DNA of 64,000 nt, from NCBI RefSeq assembly GCF_003865095.1, contig NZ_BHYK01000010.1, positions 82,368-146,367 of the forward strand, in the 5' to 3' direction. This document shows, piece after piece, positions 42,904 through 50,617 of this stretch. Position numbers and translations under genes: made by a program. The notes below the pieces were generated by a model. The model ran no database searches, had not been told where the DNA came from, and was given only the letters and a program-made list of their open reading frames with translations. This stretch comes from Clostridium tagluense (GTDB lineage Bacteria; Bacillota; Clostridia; Clostridiales; Clostridiaceae). How positions within the stretch are numbered: the stretch's first letter is position 1; each line of letters begins with the position of its first letter.

Positions 42904-43410
42904 TTATCCTATATAATTCAATGCCTCTTTAATATATGATTCAATTGGCAATGAGCTATCAACGACTAAGTAATCAGTTTTAGTTGGTCGTTTTGATTTA
43001 TCAATCGCCCCTAAAAATCTACTTTTTTCAGCTGATTCAATTTGACTTATACTTCTTTCTCTTGAGGTTAATCTATTATTAACTATTTCAAAATCTTCCA
43101 CTCTACATTCTATATATTTGTATTCGGCATTATATTCATGAGCAATGCTAATACCAGTATCTAATGAATCATTATAATAACAAGGTGTATCAATAATTAC
43201 ATTTTTATTAAGTCTTAAGTAATATTTGCACAATGAAAAAACAACATTATAGGATGCATTAGCAACAATATCCGAGGTAACTCCGGATTCTATCATAGAT
43301 GATTTTATAACATCTCTATCAATAACTACTACATCTATGTATTTTGAAATTTCTTTAGCTAATGTTGATTTTCCTGAGCCAGGAAAGCCAGACATCTGTA
43401 GTAAAAACAT
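42904..43410 (-). CDS. P-loop kinase-like protein (AAA_33 type)
   Basis: A 168-residue P-loop protein. MSGFPGSGKSTLAKEISKYI with Walker A GFPGSGKST is at residues 8-16, VVVIDRDVIKSSM follows, NVIIDTPCY is the second strand with an acidic residue, and LTSRERSISQIESAEKSRF is a basic lid. This is the layout of small kinases (shikimate/gluconate-like, zeta-like). Its substrate is unknown. GGGAGG is just upstream. Confidence 0.78.
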   Translation of the reverse strand: MFLLQMSGFPGSGKSTLAKEISKYIDVVVIDRDVIKSSMIESGVTSDIVANASYNVVFSLCKYYLRLNKNVIIDTPCYYNDSLDTGISIAHEYNAEYKYIECRVEDFEIVNNRLTSRERSISQIESAEKSRFLGAIDKSKRPTKTDYLVVDSSLPIESYIKEALNYIG

Positions 43411-43433
43411 TGAAATTCCTCCCTTTTTATATT

Positions 43434-43505
43434 CTATAGGACTATCTCATACAGTACTTCCATTAAAATAAAAGGAGGATTATTGTAGCAACTTTCAAAA
43501 TCCAT
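43434..43505 (-). pseudogene. Short frame with a good ribosome binding site; likely gene start remnant
   Basis: AAGGGGG and ATG (43505) open a 23-codon frame DFESCYNNPPFILMEVLYEI that stops at 43434. N-P-P-F-I-L-M-E recalls the start of homocysteine S-methyltransferases (I-L-M-E-G), but the frame is lost afterwards. Identification is tentative. Confidence 0.35.
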
Positions 43506-43561
43506 TTTTTTTACCCCCTTAAATTCATAATAATACCAGAACCTATTATCACTTTCTGTTT

Positions 43562-44254
43562 TTAAGATGTACTCAACCCTTTGATAAGCTCTTCAACCAA
43601 TTTTATAGAATTTAATGCAGCCATTTCTATGTTGATTGCAAATGTTTCTGAAGCGTTTTCATTTGCACCATCTGACACTGAGCGAATAATTATGAAAGGA
43701 ATATTATTTACATAGCAGGTATGAGCAACACTAGCACTTTCCATGTCAACACATAGCGGATCAAACTTTTCTATTAAACTTTCCCTCTCATTATTCGTAA
43801 TAAATGCTTCGCCAGTAATAATTCTTCCAACATGGCACTTACTTGTAATTGAGAAAGAGTTAGAAACATTTTCACATAACTTTAGTAGCTCAACATCTGG
43901 TCTGAAATATATATCTTCCATCCAGGGATGATATTCTGTTAAAATTTCAGGTGAAACATCATGATATGCAACCTCACTTGAAATAATTATATCACCAATC
44001 TCAAGTTGTTTATTTAACGCTCCTGCAACTCCTGTCAATATAATATGCGTAACTTCAAATTTACTAATTAGAAGTTGTGTAGCAATAGCAGCATTAACTT
44101 TACATACTCCACAAAGTACTGATACCACCTCAACTCCTGCATAAACTCCTGAATAGAACTTTAACATAGAGGATTCACTAAGTTTTTTATTTGATATTTT
44201 ATTTATAAACGGCATTATTTCTTTTTCAGTAGGTCCTATTACGCCTATTCTCAT
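43562..44254 (-). CDS. MTA/SAH nucleosidase
   Basis: A 230-residue nucleosidase of the MtnN type. It begins IGVIGPTEKEIMPFINKI. HIILTGVAGALNKQLEIGDIIIS at about residues 70-92 is the phosphorylase-superfamily G-V-A-G motif. PLCVDMESASVAHTCYVNNIPF at about 167-188 holds the M-E-x-A/S specificity block, and RSVSDGAN with catalytic Asp follows. It should cleave 5'-methylthioadenosine and S-adenosylhomocysteine in methyl-cycle recycling. It is better conserved than the nucleosidase at 20995. Confidence 0.87.
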   Translation of the reverse strand: MRIGVIGPTEKEIMPFINKISNKKLSESSMLKFYSGVYAGVEVVSVLCGVCKVNAAIATQLLISKFEVTHIILTGVAGALNKQLEIGDIIISSEVAYHDVSPEILTEYHPWMEDIYFRPDVELLKLCENVSNSFSITSKCHVGRIITGEAFITNNERESLIEKFDPLCVDMESASVAHTCYVNNIPFIIIRSVSDGANENASETFAINIEMAALNSIKLVEELIKGLSTS

Positions 44255-44347
44255 TACTTACTCCCCCCTATTTCTCATGAATTCACTTTTAATATTTAAC
44301 AGCTCGACTTAATCTTGCAATGTGCAGTGAGGCACCATATAGACTCA

Positions 44348-44460
44348 TTATTTAAAACTATACGATTTATAATCACAAATTGGCTTATATCCAATCTTTA
44401 TATAAATACTATTTGATGTTGGATTTGATAAATATGTAAATAATGAACAAAACTTGTAAT
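44348..44460 (-). pseudogene. C-terminal fragment of a GNAT gene
   Basis: Minus-strand frame YKFCSLFTYLSNPTSNSIYI then KIGYKPICDYKSYSFK-stop. L-S/A-N-P-T-S-N-x-I-Y-x-x-I-G-Y-x-P-x-x-D-Y is a very typical GNAT C-terminus. It has no N-terminal half and directly abuts the next GNAT's stop codon. Confidence 0.8.
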
Positions 44461-44958
44461 CTATATTATTTGTTTACTGAACATTTCAGCTGGCGAACCA
44501 TCATCAATTTCATATATCTTGCAGGATACAAAATCATTACTTAACAATATTTTCTTTGATCCTATATTATTAGGATCTGTTATTGCTGTAACTCGCTGTA
44601 TGCTCTTTGTTTCCTCAGCCTTATTTAATAATTCCCTTACAATTTCGCTTCCGTATCCCTTTCCCCAGTACTCAGGGAGGATCATATATTCAACCTCCGC
44701 CTCAGTAAGATCATCGCTTATTACAAGTGCACCTGAACCTATAAAAACATTTGTATTCATTTCAAAAACCTTAAAGCTACCAAACCCTTCATTTTTCTTA
44801 TTATCCTCCAATAAACGTTTGTAGCATTTTTTTGCTTCTTCTAATAGAAATACTCTTCCATAATTCATTACCATTATTTTTTCATTAAAAACTAATTTTA
44901 AAAAATATTGAAAATCATCCTCACAAAGAAATTTTTTAAAATATATTCTATTTGCCAA
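44461..44958 (-). CDS. GNAT acetyltransferase, RimJ/RimL type
   Basis: A 165-residue GNAT. YFKKFLCEDDFQYFLKLVFN starts it, EAEVEYMILPEYWGKGYGSEIVRELLNKA is the acetyl-CoA strand and loop (W-G-K-G-Y-G-S-E) at about residues 86-114, ITDPNNIGSKKILLSNDF the closing block. GAGGGGG lies upstream of ATG. Substrate unknown. Confidence 0.85.
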   Translation of the reverse strand: MANRIYFKKFLCEDDFQYFLKLVFNEKIMVMNYGRVFLLEEAKKCYKRLLEDNKKNEGFGSFKVFEMNTNVFIGSGALVISDDLTEAEVEYMILPEYWGKGYGSEIVRELLNKAEETKSIQRVTAITDPNNIGSKKILLSNDFVSCKIYEIDDGSPAEMFSKQII

Positions 44959-45031
44959 TTTTCTACCCCCTCATATAAATAACTTATTGTAAATTATAAA
45001 TATTTCATGTTATAAGTTTTATCCTTTAAGT

Positions 45032-45973
45032 TTAAATATTATTTATTATTTGGGAAAGACATTCATTAGATTCTGATTTCGCAATTCTAATTGCAAGCTC
45101 TTTCCAAATTGGATTAGCTGTAAATACGCTTTTAAATAAAGAAATTGACTCATCTTTTAAACCACACTTTAATAAGCTCATAGCGTAATAAAATTGGTAC
45201 TGTATTCTACTATCTTGATTAGGTATTTTATTTACAGCAAAATTAAACTGCTCCATTGATGAAGATATTTTTGTACTATCTAAGATTCCTTCATGAAGCA
45301 TAATTTGAGAACTATCAATGCAGTTATTAGCTTTTTTTAAGTTAATGAGCCTCCTGAGTTCTTTTAAGGGTTTAGGATTATCATATACTTTAAAATCATA
45401 AATATAACCTAACCATGGTTTTTCAATTGGCTCAGATGTGACTATAGTGATTGCTGCAGATTGTGCTCCACGAATATCCCCACCTTCAGATTCGGCAGCC
45501 TCCATTGCATTCATAATACAATCAATTAATTCACCATCATAGCTTTCAAATGCATTTCCCATTGCATCCCAAACTGTGTTTTTTAACATCATGTTAGCTT
45601 GACATGAATAATATTTACCTGTTCGATGACCTGCTTCTTTAACGCAATTATTTCCTGTATATGCAGAAACGTTACCTTTAGCATCTATAATTCCAACTTG
45701 TCTATATTCTGAATCTATATCTCCTTCTATTAAATCTTTCAGTATTTGTTTTGGCAATTTCCCCTCTTTCATCATTTTAATGCCATCAAACCCATAAATA
45801 GGATTTGTATATGATTGACTTGCAACTACACCAACACCGGGTTCTGCATAAATAACACGGTTGCATGCAGCAAAATTATGAGTTTGCATTGAAATCCCCA
45901 ATTGATTTTTGATTGGATCAAATGCAACAATAGAATATGTATTTGTAAACTCAGCATAATTGATTTTATCCAT
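45032..45973 (-). CDS. DUF1028 family Ntn-hydrolase-like protein
   Basis: A 313-residue DUF1028 protein. NTYSIVAFDPIKNQLGISMQ at about residues 10-30, PGVGVVASQSYTNPIYG, EYRQVGIIDAKGNVSAYTGNNC, GKYYSCQANMMLKNTVWDAM and DIRGAQSAAITIV are the successive conserved blocks. The fold is that of Ntn hydrolases, and some members are proposed amidohydrolases, but activity is unproven. The last about 90 residues (QFNFAVNKIPNQDSRIQYQF and so on) form a short TPR-like helical tail. GGGAGG precedes the ATG. Confidence 0.82.
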   Translation of the reverse strand: MDKINYAEFTNTYSIVAFDPIKNQLGISMQTHNFAACNRVIYAEPGVGVVASQSYTNPIYGFDGIKMMKEGKLPKQILKDLIEGDIDSEYRQVGIIDAKGNVSAYTGNNCVKEAGHRTGKYYSCQANMMLKNTVWDAMGNAFESYDGELIDCIMNAMEAAESEGGDIRGAQSAAITIVTSEPIEKPWLGYIYDFKVYDNPKPLKELRRLINLKKANNCIDSSQIMLHEGILDSTKISSSMEQFNFAVNKIPNQDSRIQYQFYYAMSLLKCGLKDESISLFKSVFTANPIWKELAIRIAKSESNECLSQIINNI

Positions 45974-46091
45974 CTATTTCCTCCCGAAAGTTTAGCATTT
46001 GCATCAACTCATTAGTCAATTCTATAATAGTATATTATGTTCCCTATAATCGCCATAGAATTGGCCACTTTATAAAAAAAGTCCGAAGTAA

Positions 46092-46598
46092 CTACTTTTT
46101 TAATTTCCACCAAATACATTCATCATCTTCCTTATAAATTACCATGCCAATTTTCTGTAACACCTTATGTGATGGTATATTGCTTTTTACTGTATCTGCA
46201 ATGACACATTTAACATCAGGATTTAAAAATATCCATTGTATAATACCCTTTAACGCCTCCACCATATATCCTTTACGCTTATAGTCATCCTGCATGGCAT
46301 AGCCAACTAAAACTTCTCCATCTTCGTTAGAGTAGCCCTTTATCATTATCGCCCCGACACTTCGATTTTCCACATTTAAAACTATAATCCAAGTTGTATA
46401 CCACATATAATTGGTAGGATTATTTTCTACGCCCTCTAACCTTATTTTATAAACAGTTTTTTCCCTGATACCTATGTTTTTGTCAGTAATAGTTAAGCCT
46501 AAATTTTTCTCCATTTTATTATAATCATTTATGCAAAGTTCAAGATTATATTTATCTAAGGGTAAGATACTTAACCTTTCTGTGTTAAGTCTTAACAT
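46092..46598 (-). CDS. GNAT acetyltransferase, RimJ/RimL type
   Basis: A 168-residue GNAT: LNTERLSILPLDKYNLELCI at the start, VLVGYAMQDDYKRKGYMVEALKGIIQWIF as the acetyl-CoA block (R-K-G-Y-M-V-E-A) and VKSNIPSHKVLQKIGMVIYK near the end. The acetyl-CoA loop has Met where Gly/Ala is usual. ATG 46598 follows GGAGGGTGATG. A single gene; the GNAT at 46657 lies directly upstream on the same strand. Confidence 0.84.
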   Translation of the reverse strand: MLRLNTERLSILPLDKYNLELCINDYNKMEKNLGLTITDKNIGIREKTVYKIRLEGVENNPTNYMWYTTWIIVLNVENRSVGAIMIKGYSNEDGEVLVGYAMQDDYKRKGYMVEALKGIIQWIFLNPDVKCVIADTVKSNIPSHKVLQKIGMVIYKEDDECIWWKLKK

Positions 46599-46656
46599 GG
46601 TTACATCACCCTCCGCTTTAAATATCAAGTTATAATCTACCAATATAAATTATCAT

Positions 46657-47124
46657 TTATGATTTTCTTAATTTCATCATTAAATATTCAGTTATTCCTT
46701 CTCTATATAAACTTGGTATAATAGCAATTTCTATGTATCCAATGATTTCATACAGCATTTTGGCGTCTGGATTAAAATCTGCAACTACTAGAAATAGTTT
46801 TGTATAATCTCTAAAACAGATCTCCTCAAAGAATTCTAATAGTTTTTTTCCTATGCCAAGTTTGCGATTTTCTTTTTTGACTGCAATAATGTGAAGATAT
46901 GGAAATGAATGAAATGCACCCTCTAAAATAAACCATATGAACCCCTTACAATGGTGATTAATATCTAGGGCAACATATATCTCTTCCTTATTAAATCCAT
47001 CCTCTAATGCCTTTCTAGCACTTGCTTTTTCCGAAAAATATTTGATTCCTAGTTCAGAATTTAATAATGCATCTTCACAATCATTTATATAATCCATGCT
47101 CCCTTTTAATATTGTTATTTCCAT
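46657..47124 (-). CDS. GNAT acetyltransferase
   Basis: A 155-residue GNAT: ITILKGSMDYINDCEDALLN opens; FPYLHIIAVKKENRKLGIGKKLLEFFEEI at about residues 71-99 is the acetyl-CoA strand and loop (R-K-L-G-I-G-K); FNPDAKMLYEIIGYIEIAII closes (the usual F-Y-E-x-x-G-Y). GAGGTG is just upstream of ATG. Together with the copy at 46092 and the one at 47387 it makes a run of three acetyltransferases separated only by short gaps and a methyltransferase relic. Confidence 0.85.
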   Translation of the reverse strand: MEITILKGSMDYINDCEDALLNSELGIKYFSEKASARKALEDGFNKEEIYVALDINHHCKGFIWFILEGAFHSFPYLHIIAVKKENRKLGIGKKLLEFFEEICFRDYTKLFLVVADFNPDAKMLYEIIGYIEIAIIPSLYREGITEYLMMKLRKS

Positions 47125-47138
47125 ACAACACCTCTACT

Positions 47139-47285
47139 CTAATTTTTTTCTTTCTCAAACCAAACTAACGTATCTCCAGCTGATTTCCTGATTATATTGC
47201 CATTAATCATCTCATTTCTAAACCGTTGTAGTTCATTGTCAAAATCCTCATTAGAAATTAGGTGTAGCATTGAATGCCCATTTTT
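47139..47285 (-). pseudogene. C-terminal fragment of a methyltransferase gene
   Basis: Minus-strand frame GHSMLHLISNEDFDNELQRF, NEMINGNIIRKSAGDTLVWF and a stop after EKEKN. The I-x-R-K-S-A-G-x-T-L-x-W ending is that of a class I SAM methyltransferase family. The SAM-binding domain is missing. Positions 47286-47386 hold no recognisable gene. Confidence 0.65.
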
Positions 47286-47386
47286 ATATTAAAATATCAT
47301 TGCGACTCAATCTTTATATTAGCAGTAGCAAGAATCACTAAGATACCAATTTGAATTGGATAGTCTTTTAATTTATCAAATATATT

Positions 47387-47845
47387 TTATAAATCTTTCT
47401 TAAAAACTTCTGTATTTATTCCAAGTTCATCTTTTGTTTCAAATAAATATTCCCAACCTAGTTTTCTATAATAATCTGCTGTATGCTCTGTTCTCAAATA
47501 TATATCTTTAAATCCTAATTTCTTTGTAAACAATTCTAATTGATTCATTAGTTCTTTAGCTATTCCTCTACCTCTAAATATTGAATTAACATAAAGTGCA
47601 CCTAGCCAGGGAGTCAATTGCATTGTCTTCAAATCATTCTCAAATAATGTTATAGTTCCAAGACAAATATTATCTTCAACAGCTATTAAGGTAATAGGAA
47701 TAGAATCTTTTCTACGATTATGTAATGCTCTGATTACGTAATCTAAGTCTATATCATTTCTGATATTTTGGACAAATTCTTTATATAAGCAACCAGCTAC
47801 TTCATTAATATATTCCTTATTATCAATTAAATGTACAATTTTCAT
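47387..47845 (-). CDS. GNAT acetyltransferase
   Basis: A 152-residue GNAT: HLIDNKEYINEVAGCLYKEF opens; LTPWLGALYVNSIFRGRGIAKELMNQLE at about residues 77-104 is the acetyl-CoA block (R-G-R-G-I-A-K); DIYLRTEHTADYYRKLGWEY closes. This is the subgroup with W-L-G/A-A-L-Y-V, common in Bacillus. AAGGAGTG lies upstream of ATG. It follows junction repeat B on the same strand, so a promoter within that repeat could drive it. Confidence 0.86.
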   Translation of the reverse strand: MKIVHLIDNKEYINEVAGCLYKEFVQNIRNDIDLDYVIRALHNRRKDSIPITLIAVEDNICLGTITLFENDLKTMQLTPWLGALYVNSIFRGRGIAKELMNQLELFTKKLGFKDIYLRTEHTADYYRKLGWEYLFETKDELGINTEVFKKDL

Positions 47846-47922
47846 AGTTAATCCACTCCTTATATGTGATATAGAGTACCTTGCTCCCAGAGGTTCCTGA
47901 GAGTTAGAGATAGTTAAACGGT

Positions 47923-47971
47923 ACCTATATATAGATTATAAACCATAAATTTACACATTGCTATATAAAAA
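47923..47971 (-). repeat. Junction repeat, copy B
   Basis: Minus strand: GTGTAAATTTATGG, TTTATAATC, TATATATAGG; matches copies A and C over about 40 bp. Contains TATAAT and lies between the HAM1-like gene upstream and the GNAT downstream. Confidence 0.8.
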
Positions 47972-48013
47972 GAGCCCTCCGGTAAAGGCGGACGATAAGA
48001 TTTTGTTATATGG
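47961..48013 (-). repeat. attC-like hairpin after HAM1-like copy 2
   Basis: Read on the minus strand (the coding strand of the gene before it): starts CCATATAACAAAA, has an imperfect GTCCGCC/GGAGGGC stem, and ends TTTTTATATAG. The ends CATATAAC and TTATATAG are inverted copies, as in attC core sites. The TAACAAAA start is shared with 1628, 52545 and 63712. Confidence 0.5.
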
Positions 48014-48030
48014 AGTTTTAGACGTAATGC

Positions 48031-48633
48031 TTAAAGTAATCGTTTAAATTGTAATTTTTGAATAGTAAAATCATCTTTTGTCAAAAGATACTCTTTAAAA
48101 TTAGTCATTATTTCACCCTTACTCCAATAAGATATCATTTCCTCAACAGGTATCTCAGAAATAGGAACATCGTAACCTTCAGGAATAAAAAGTTGTTCAA
48201 TTGAAGTACCACATTTCTTACCAGATTGGGTTGCTAATTTTCCTCGATATGATCCAGTGAAAACAACAGATTTTTCATCTGGGTGGCAATATGCTAAACA
48301 ATCTTGGATAATAATAGTACGATTAGTTTTGCCTTGCATTAAATTAATATAATCATCTACAGAAAACCATTCATTTACAAACTTGATAAAAGGGCCGGGA
48401 AATCCATTTAAAGCTTCAATATAAAACCCAGCATCTGTTACTATAACAGGTTGATTTAACTGCTTACTTGCCCAACTAGCCGAATACATGGCTACTTCTT
48501 GCACACTTTTACTCTGAATTTCAGGAGTGCTCAAGTTCTTTTGTAAAAGAACAATTTCCGTATTCGTAAATACTTTGGAAGCAACATTAAACTTAATATC
48601 ATTACTTGTAACATAAATTAAAGTGTTATCCAT
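48031..48633 (-). CDS. HAM1/RdgB-like NTP pyrophosphatase, copy 2
   Basis: A 200-residue member of the family. It opens LIYVTSNDIKFNVASKVFTN (typical F/Y-V-T-S-N-x-x-K), has PVIVTDAGFYIEALNGFPGP at about residues 57-76 with the catalytic Asp-Ala/Ser-Gly, and KTNRTIIIQDCLAYCHPDEK. Distant from copies 1 and 3. The hairpin-type junction and repeat copy B lie 18-110 bp past its stop codon. Function is probably house-cleaning hydrolysis of modified nucleotides, or a phage- or toxin-related variant. Confidence 0.78.
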   Translation of the reverse strand: MDNTLIYVTSNDIKFNVASKVFTNTEIVLLQKNLSTPEIQSKSVQEVAMYSASWASKQLNQPVIVTDAGFYIEALNGFPGPFIKFVNEWFSVDDYINLMQGKTNRTIIIQDCLAYCHPDEKSVVFTGSYRGKLATQSGKKCGTSIEQLFIPEGYDVPISEIPVEEMISYWSKGEIMTNFKEYLLTKDDFTIQKLQFKRLL

Positions 48634-48674
48634 ATTTTATACTCCTTTTTACCTTTTAATTAATCTTAATTTTA

Positions 48675-49619
48675 TTATCTATTCTCCCTAATTAAATTTA
48701 GTGAATTTTCTCTTATTTCATTTAGTTCATTACCATTAAACAAACCAGCATTATAAAGGTTAAAAAATTCCTGAGAAACACTTTGATCAAAAATAAGCAT
48801 ATCATCAGTATTTATAGTTACTTTAATCCCATTATCATATAGTTTTCTAATAGGGTGAACTTTATAACTTTCTACCCTACTAAGTAAAATATTACTTGTC
48901 GGACATACATTAAGCTGTATTTTATTATCACATAACCATCTCATAACACTCTGAGAATTTGCGGCAGCTATTCCATGCTGTACCTGGTCAAGTTCTAATT
49001 CTTCTACAGCCTCTCTAATTAATTCAGCAGTTCCAAATTCACCCACGTGTGCTTTTAAAATTAATCCTTTTTCTTTAGCTTTTCTAAATATTTTTTTAAA
49101 AGTAGGAACGGCAAATTCATCTCCATACATGTCAATAGATTTAAAATAATTCTGACCTAAAAACTGATTTAGTTTTTTATTAATTTCATCAATAGGGGTA
49201 AATGAGCTCAATGCGATTTCTGGTATGAAAAGAACCTCTGGAGCAAAACTTTGGTGGATTCTTTTCAATGCTTGTACCATATTATCTACAGAGTTGTCAT
49301 ACCAAACTACTTCCCCAATACCGAAACTCATATTAAGTACCTTAACACCATCCATCTTTGCCTGTACAAAGGCTGCTTCTATTAGTTTTTCATAACCTAA
49401 CGTTCCTTTTATCAAGAGTTTAATATTTTGTCTATACCATTGCTGCATATCATCAAGACCCTTAAAATTAGGTGGCTTTGGTATACTTACACCAGCCCAT
49501 TCTTCGATGTATCTTTTGTTACCACCTATTGAGCTATGGTTGTGTAAATCACCCTTTGGTATTTTTCTCATTTCACCTAGATTATTACTTTCTAATGCTT
49601 TAATAAATTTTTCTTTCAT
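48675..49619 (-). CDS. Adenosine deaminase family protein
   Basis: A 314-residue metal-dependent amidohydrolase of the adenosine deaminase group. GDLHNHSSIGGNKRYI at about residues 24-39 carries the H-x-H metal ligands, KAHVGEFG at about 190-197 the His and catalytic Glu (H-V-G-E), and VTINTDDMLIF at about 269-279 the Asp-Asp pair. It would deaminate adenosine or a related nucleoside. ATG 49619 is chosen for GAGGTG. Whether adenosine is the true substrate is open. Confidence 0.87.
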   Translation of the reverse strand: MKEKFIKALESNNLGEMRKIPKGDLHNHSSIGGNKRYIEEWAGVSIPKPPNFKGLDDMQQWYRQNIKLLIKGTLGYEKLIEAAFVQAKMDGVKVLNMSFGIGEVVWYDNSVDNMVQALKRIHQSFAPEVLFIPEIALSSFTPIDEINKKLNQFLGQNYFKSIDMYGDEFAVPTFKKIFRKAKEKGLILKAHVGEFGTAELIREAVEELELDQVQHGIAAANSQSVMRWLCDNKIQLNVCPTSNILLSRVESYKVHPIRKLYDNGIKVTINTDDMLIFDQSVSQEFFNLYNAGLFNGNELNEIRENSLNLIRENR

Positions 49620-49668
49620 ATTACACACCTCAATATTAATTTGTAATAAAAAATAAATTAGCCATAAT

Positions 49669-50448
49669 TTAAAGCTTTTGTGCAAGAAACAGCACACATA
49701 GATATTGTCTTACTATAAATCCACCATATCTATTTATAATCTCCCTCACCTTAACCTCAGCTGCTTGTCTATCATTTTCACTAGCACTTAGATACCCATT
49801 ACATGTTTTCATAAATCCTATGTACTCATCAGCTGTATATCTTTGAGACCATGGGAATCTATATACTATAGCTTCTTTGAAACAACCACTTGATTTTATT
49901 TCCTGTGTATGAGACTTAATACGTTCCTCACAAGATGCTTCAGACTGTAAAAGAAACATTCCTGTTTCACTAAGTTCAGCGTCAATTGGCTCATTATAGG
50001 TTAGATAGAGATTCCAAAACAATCCAATAAATCCCTTAGATTTTAATGCACTTGCACACTTTAGAAAGCCTATAGGCTTTGGAACCCAATGGAAGGCTTG
50101 AGCTGAAATTGCTAAATCAAAATATTCCTTTTTTTCTTTCCAATTTTCTAAACGACATGTACAATATTCGACCTGTCTAGTAGGTCCGAATTTTTTCAAT
50201 GCTACTGCCGCTAAGTTTTCTCCCGGTTCTATGCAATACATATTAAACCCTTTGTTAACAAATAGTTCTGTTGCTTTCCCACTACCAGCACCTATTTCAA
50301 GTATTGTTGAATCAGTTTTAATACCTGTTTCACTAATTATACAGTTTATAAGTTCTTGCGGATAACTAGGTCTAAATTTATCATAATAATCTGATGCTAA
50401 ATCAAATACTTCACTTTGGTTTTTCGAGAAATCACTATCCTTATTCAT
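49669..50448 (-). CDS. SAM-dependent class I methyltransferase
   Basis: A 259-residue methyltransferase of the type-11/25 group. FDLASDYYDKFRPSYPQELI opens it, TILEIGAGSGKATELFVNKG is motif I at about residues 48-67, MYCIEPGENL motif II, FDLAISAQAFHWVPKP motif IV with the group's A-F-H-W. ATG 50448 follows AAGGTGG. It is divergent from the HTH-TPR regulator gene with 150 bp between them. Confidence 0.87.
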   Translation of the reverse strand: MNKDSDFSKNQSEVFDLASDYYDKFRPSYPQELINCIISETGIKTDSTILEIGAGSGKATELFVNKGFNMYCIEPGENLAAVALKKFGPTRQVEYCTCRLENWKEKKEYFDLAISAQAFHWVPKPIGFLKCASALKSKGFIGLFWNLYLTYNEPIDAELSETGMFLLQSEASCEERIKSHTQEIKSSGCFKEAIVYRFPWSQRYTADEYIGFMKTCNGYLSASENDRQAAEVKVREIINRYGGFIVRQYLCVLFLAQKL

Positions 50449-50524
50449 ATACAAACCACCTTTTTAATATTATAAGTTAATTGTATAAGAAGAATCTTAT
50501 AATAGCAAAACATTCATATTGAAA

Positions 50525-50590
50525 AATAAGTTAAATAAATCTTATTTAAGTGTTATAATTTGTATATAATATGACTGTTTTAAGTCATAT
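50525..50590. promoter_or_regulatory. Divergent control region with two dyads
   Basis: AATAAG (50525-50530) / CTTATT (50541-50546) and ATATGACT (50569-50576) / AGTCATAT (50583-50590). A TATAAT at 50554-50559 fits a -10 for the plus-strand regulator. The second dyad lies just after it and could be the regulator's own operator. Confidence 0.5.
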
Positions 50591-50617
50591 ATATCTAATT
50601 TTAGGGGTATGATGTTT

